This document shows, in pieces, positions 62,545 to 64,000 of a stretch of 64,000 nucleotides of DNA. A model generated the notes under the pieces. The model saw only the letters and a list, made by a program, of their open reading frames with translations. It searched no databases and was not told the origin of the DNA. This stretch comes from Leptospira limi (GTDB lineage Bacteria > Spirochaetota > Leptospiria > Leptospirales > Leptospiraceae), in NCBI RefSeq assembly GCF_026151395.1, contig NZ_JAMQPV010000001.1:2730501-2794500 (forward strand), written 5' to 3'. A program made the translations under genes and the position numbers. Position 1 is the stretch's first letter, and each line of letters starts with the position of its first letter.

Positions 62545-63999
62545 TTGATTCGCTCCCGTGTTTTTTTTGTTATTGGATTCCTTTTTTTACTCGTTATCCT
62601 TTTCACTTACACCTTTGTTGATTTCCGAGAACGAGATGATAAAGCTTACGATCTCCACCAATCAGGTTCTTATTTAAAAGTTTTAAAACTGTATAAGGAA
62701 TCCGAAATTCCAACAAGTGAGTTAGAACTAACGATTTTATCCCAATCCTTATCCCAATTGGAAAAACAAATCAATGGGAAAGACAACCAAAAAGAACTCT
62801 TACAGTTTTTCCAAAAAAGAAATGATACGAAACTTTTAGAATGGGACACCACAAGAGGGACTTATTACCATATTGAAGATCCATATTTTTCTCATTTGAA
62901 AAAACATGGAACTGGTTACAAACGTGCACTCATCACAAAAATCAATTCCATCATCAAACCCATACCTAAGGCGGAAGTCACACATTTCCTACTTTTATTG
63001 ATTTTAGAAGATCCGAGAGGTATGGAAGAAAGTTTCAGTGATGCATTATCACACTTACTTACCTTTCCTTTTGAACCGATAGGCGAAATTGAAACAGGAT
63101 TTCTCTTACAAACCTTACATTTTTTATCACAAGTTTCAGGGACCAATCTTTACCACCAAACAGCCACCATTCGAGGAAAAAATGTAAACCTTCGTAGTGG
63201 GCCTGGAAGGGAAAATAGTGAAGTGGGAAAAGTAAGTGAACCAGAACCTACAATCTGTTTGGAAGAAGATGGTGCAGAAGAAACCATCGCCGGAAACGAA
63301 GGACATTGGAAACGATGTTATTTTCCAAACACACAAAAAACAGCATGGGTTTTTTCTGGGTTTTTAAAGGAAACCTTAGCGGATGAAACTCTCACAAGTG
63401 AATTTGAAAAACGTTTCAAAGCGGTAGACAATGAGATTCGGATTGATTTTGAAGGATGGGACGGGAAAAAAATCCCACAAACTTTTTTTGGAAATTACAT
63501 TCCGAGGGAATCCATTCGCGTATATGGAGAAACAGGATTTCCCATTTATGGATCAGACACCAAAAACCCAAGTTCACAAAGGATCTGTAAAAAACTTTCC
63601 GGGAACAAAAACTATTTTGAATTCTCTTTTATGCCAACCGATTCAGAGACTCCCATTCCCTTTATCGAAATTCACGTCCAATACAACCACTTAGAACATT
63701 TAGCATACTCAATCTCTCTCGACCAAACTTCGATTTGGGTCAATAAAAACCGTTATGTCCTCGACGGTGCCAAAAGGAGAGAAAATCTGTCCTTACATAT
63801 AGAAAACAGGCAAGGTGACAAATGGAGCGCAAGCCTCTGGAGGAGGAATACTGGCCTCATCCAATCCATTCGATCCTATCCTCTCTCTGAAACCATGCTT
63901 GAAGCAGGCAAGTATTCTTGGGAGATTTGCCTTCCGCTTGCGACCAAACCAAACAGAGACCATGTCTTATTATTTGAAGTGAGAACAGGAATCCATTAG
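62545..63999 (+). CDS. Membrane-anchored protein with bacterial SH3 domain
   Basis: Protein of 484 residues. One N-terminal membrane helix (VFFVIGFLFLLVILFTYTFV) anchors it, with the rest probably periplasmic. Residues about 205-275 form an SH3b domain: ATIRGKNVNLRSGPGREN, then CYFPNTQKTAWVFSGFL. Flanking regions of helices (50-190) and beta-strands (280-484) are unassigned. The start is TTG at 62545, after a strong GGGAGG 8 nt upstream. It follows the TolC-type gene by 21 bp, so the two are likely cotranscribed. SH3b domains often bind peptidoglycan. Confidence 0.78.
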   Translation: MIRSRVFFVIGFLFLLVILFTYTFVDFRERDDKAYDLHQSGSYLKVLKLYKESEIPTSELELTILSQSLSQLEKQINGKDNQKELLQFFQKRNDTKLLEWDTTRGTYYHIEDPYFSHLKKHGTGYKRALITKINSIIKPIPKAEVTHFLLLLILEDPRGMEESFSDALSHLLTFPFEPIGEIETGFLLQTLHFLSQVSGTNLYHQTATIRGKNVNLRSGPGRENSEVGKVSEPEPTICLEEDGAEETIAGNEGHWKRCYFPNTQKTAWVFSGFLKETLADETLTSEFEKRFKAVDNEIRIDFEGWDGKKIPQTFFGNYIPRESIRVYGETGFPIYGSDTKNPSSQRICKKLSGNKNYFEFSFMPTDSETPIPFIEIHVQYNHLEHLAYSISLDQTSIWVNKNRYVLDGAKRRENLSLHIENRQGDKWSASLWRRNTGLIQSIRSYPLSETMLEAGKYSWEICLPLATKPNRDHVLLFEVRTGIH

Positions 64000-64000
64000 A

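Overview
The window reads as a chromosomal segment of a Leptospira (spirochaete). The main evidence is a set of carbohydrate-cluster protein families first named from Leptospira interrogans loci (the LIC12162, LIC12133 and LIC12192 families), spirochaete-style lipoproteins with relaxed lipoboxes, low-GC sequence and frequent TTG/GTG starts. The species cannot be fixed from sequence alone. No tRNA, rRNA, CRISPR array, insertion sequence or prophage was seen.

Region 1 (1-42,124, all minus strand) is most of an O-antigen/LPS (rfb) locus. It starts at the right with a MarR-type EPS-associated regulator and runs leftward through 43 tightly packed genes, often with 1-14 bp overlaps, and continues past the left edge. 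Reading with transcription, it holds: (a) GDP-fucose synthase and an FAD oxidoreductase; (b) a heptose-like activation set of a GmhA-type isomerase, a nucleotidyltransferase and a cytidylyltransferase-kinase fusion in reversed order relative to HldE; (c) a cassette of two DegT-type aminotransferases, a TPP-dependent E1 alpha/beta pair without E2/E3, a 2OG-Fe(II)-type oxygenase, the LIC12192-type small protein and a methyltransferase; (d) a deoxysugar set with RmlC, C-methyltransferase, aminotransferase, FdtA-like isomerase and several SDRs; (e) an MsbA/PglK-type ABC exporter; (f) a complete legionaminic-acid-type nonulosonic acid pathway (LegF, LegB, LegC, NeuD, NeuB, NeuC, PtmE); (g) a second NeuB, fused to CBS and TIM-barrel domains, with a second CMP-sugar synthetase; (h) LIC12162-type transferase, FkbM and other methyltransferases, a cyclase-family hydrolase, a HisC-like aminotransferase and a truncated Gfo/Idh/MocA oxidoreductase.

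Region 2 (42,125-42,543) is the only long gap. It carries two copies of the palindrome GTTCA-N5-TGAAC, 32 bp apart centre to centre, a TTGACA box and a leader hairpin. Together these form a plausible control region for the roughly 42 kb locus.

Region 3 (42,544-50,704) is general metabolism and signalling: a PlsC-like acyltransferase, a small lipoprotein, a TrmH-type RNA methyltransferase, 2,4-dienoyl-CoA reductase, a response regulator facing a multi-PAS histidine kinase, and an SDR. Region 4 (50,839-58,680, plus strand) has a membrane SpoIIE-type phosphatase with TPRs, three consecutive predicted lipoproteins (Lcl-domain, HExxHxxGxxH metalloprotease-like, beta-propeller) and a second PAS histidine kinase. 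Region 5 (58,852-63,999) has sucC-sucD with a terminator, a TolC-type outer-membrane protein and an SH3-domain protein.

The most notable signals are an 11-G tract inside the legC aminotransferase gene (a possible phase-variation switch for surface nonulosonic acid), the twin operator-like palindromes before the locus, the orphan TPP-enzyme cassette, the CBS-NeuB-SAF-TIM fusion, and the three-lipoprotein cluster in which two members share an N-terminal module.
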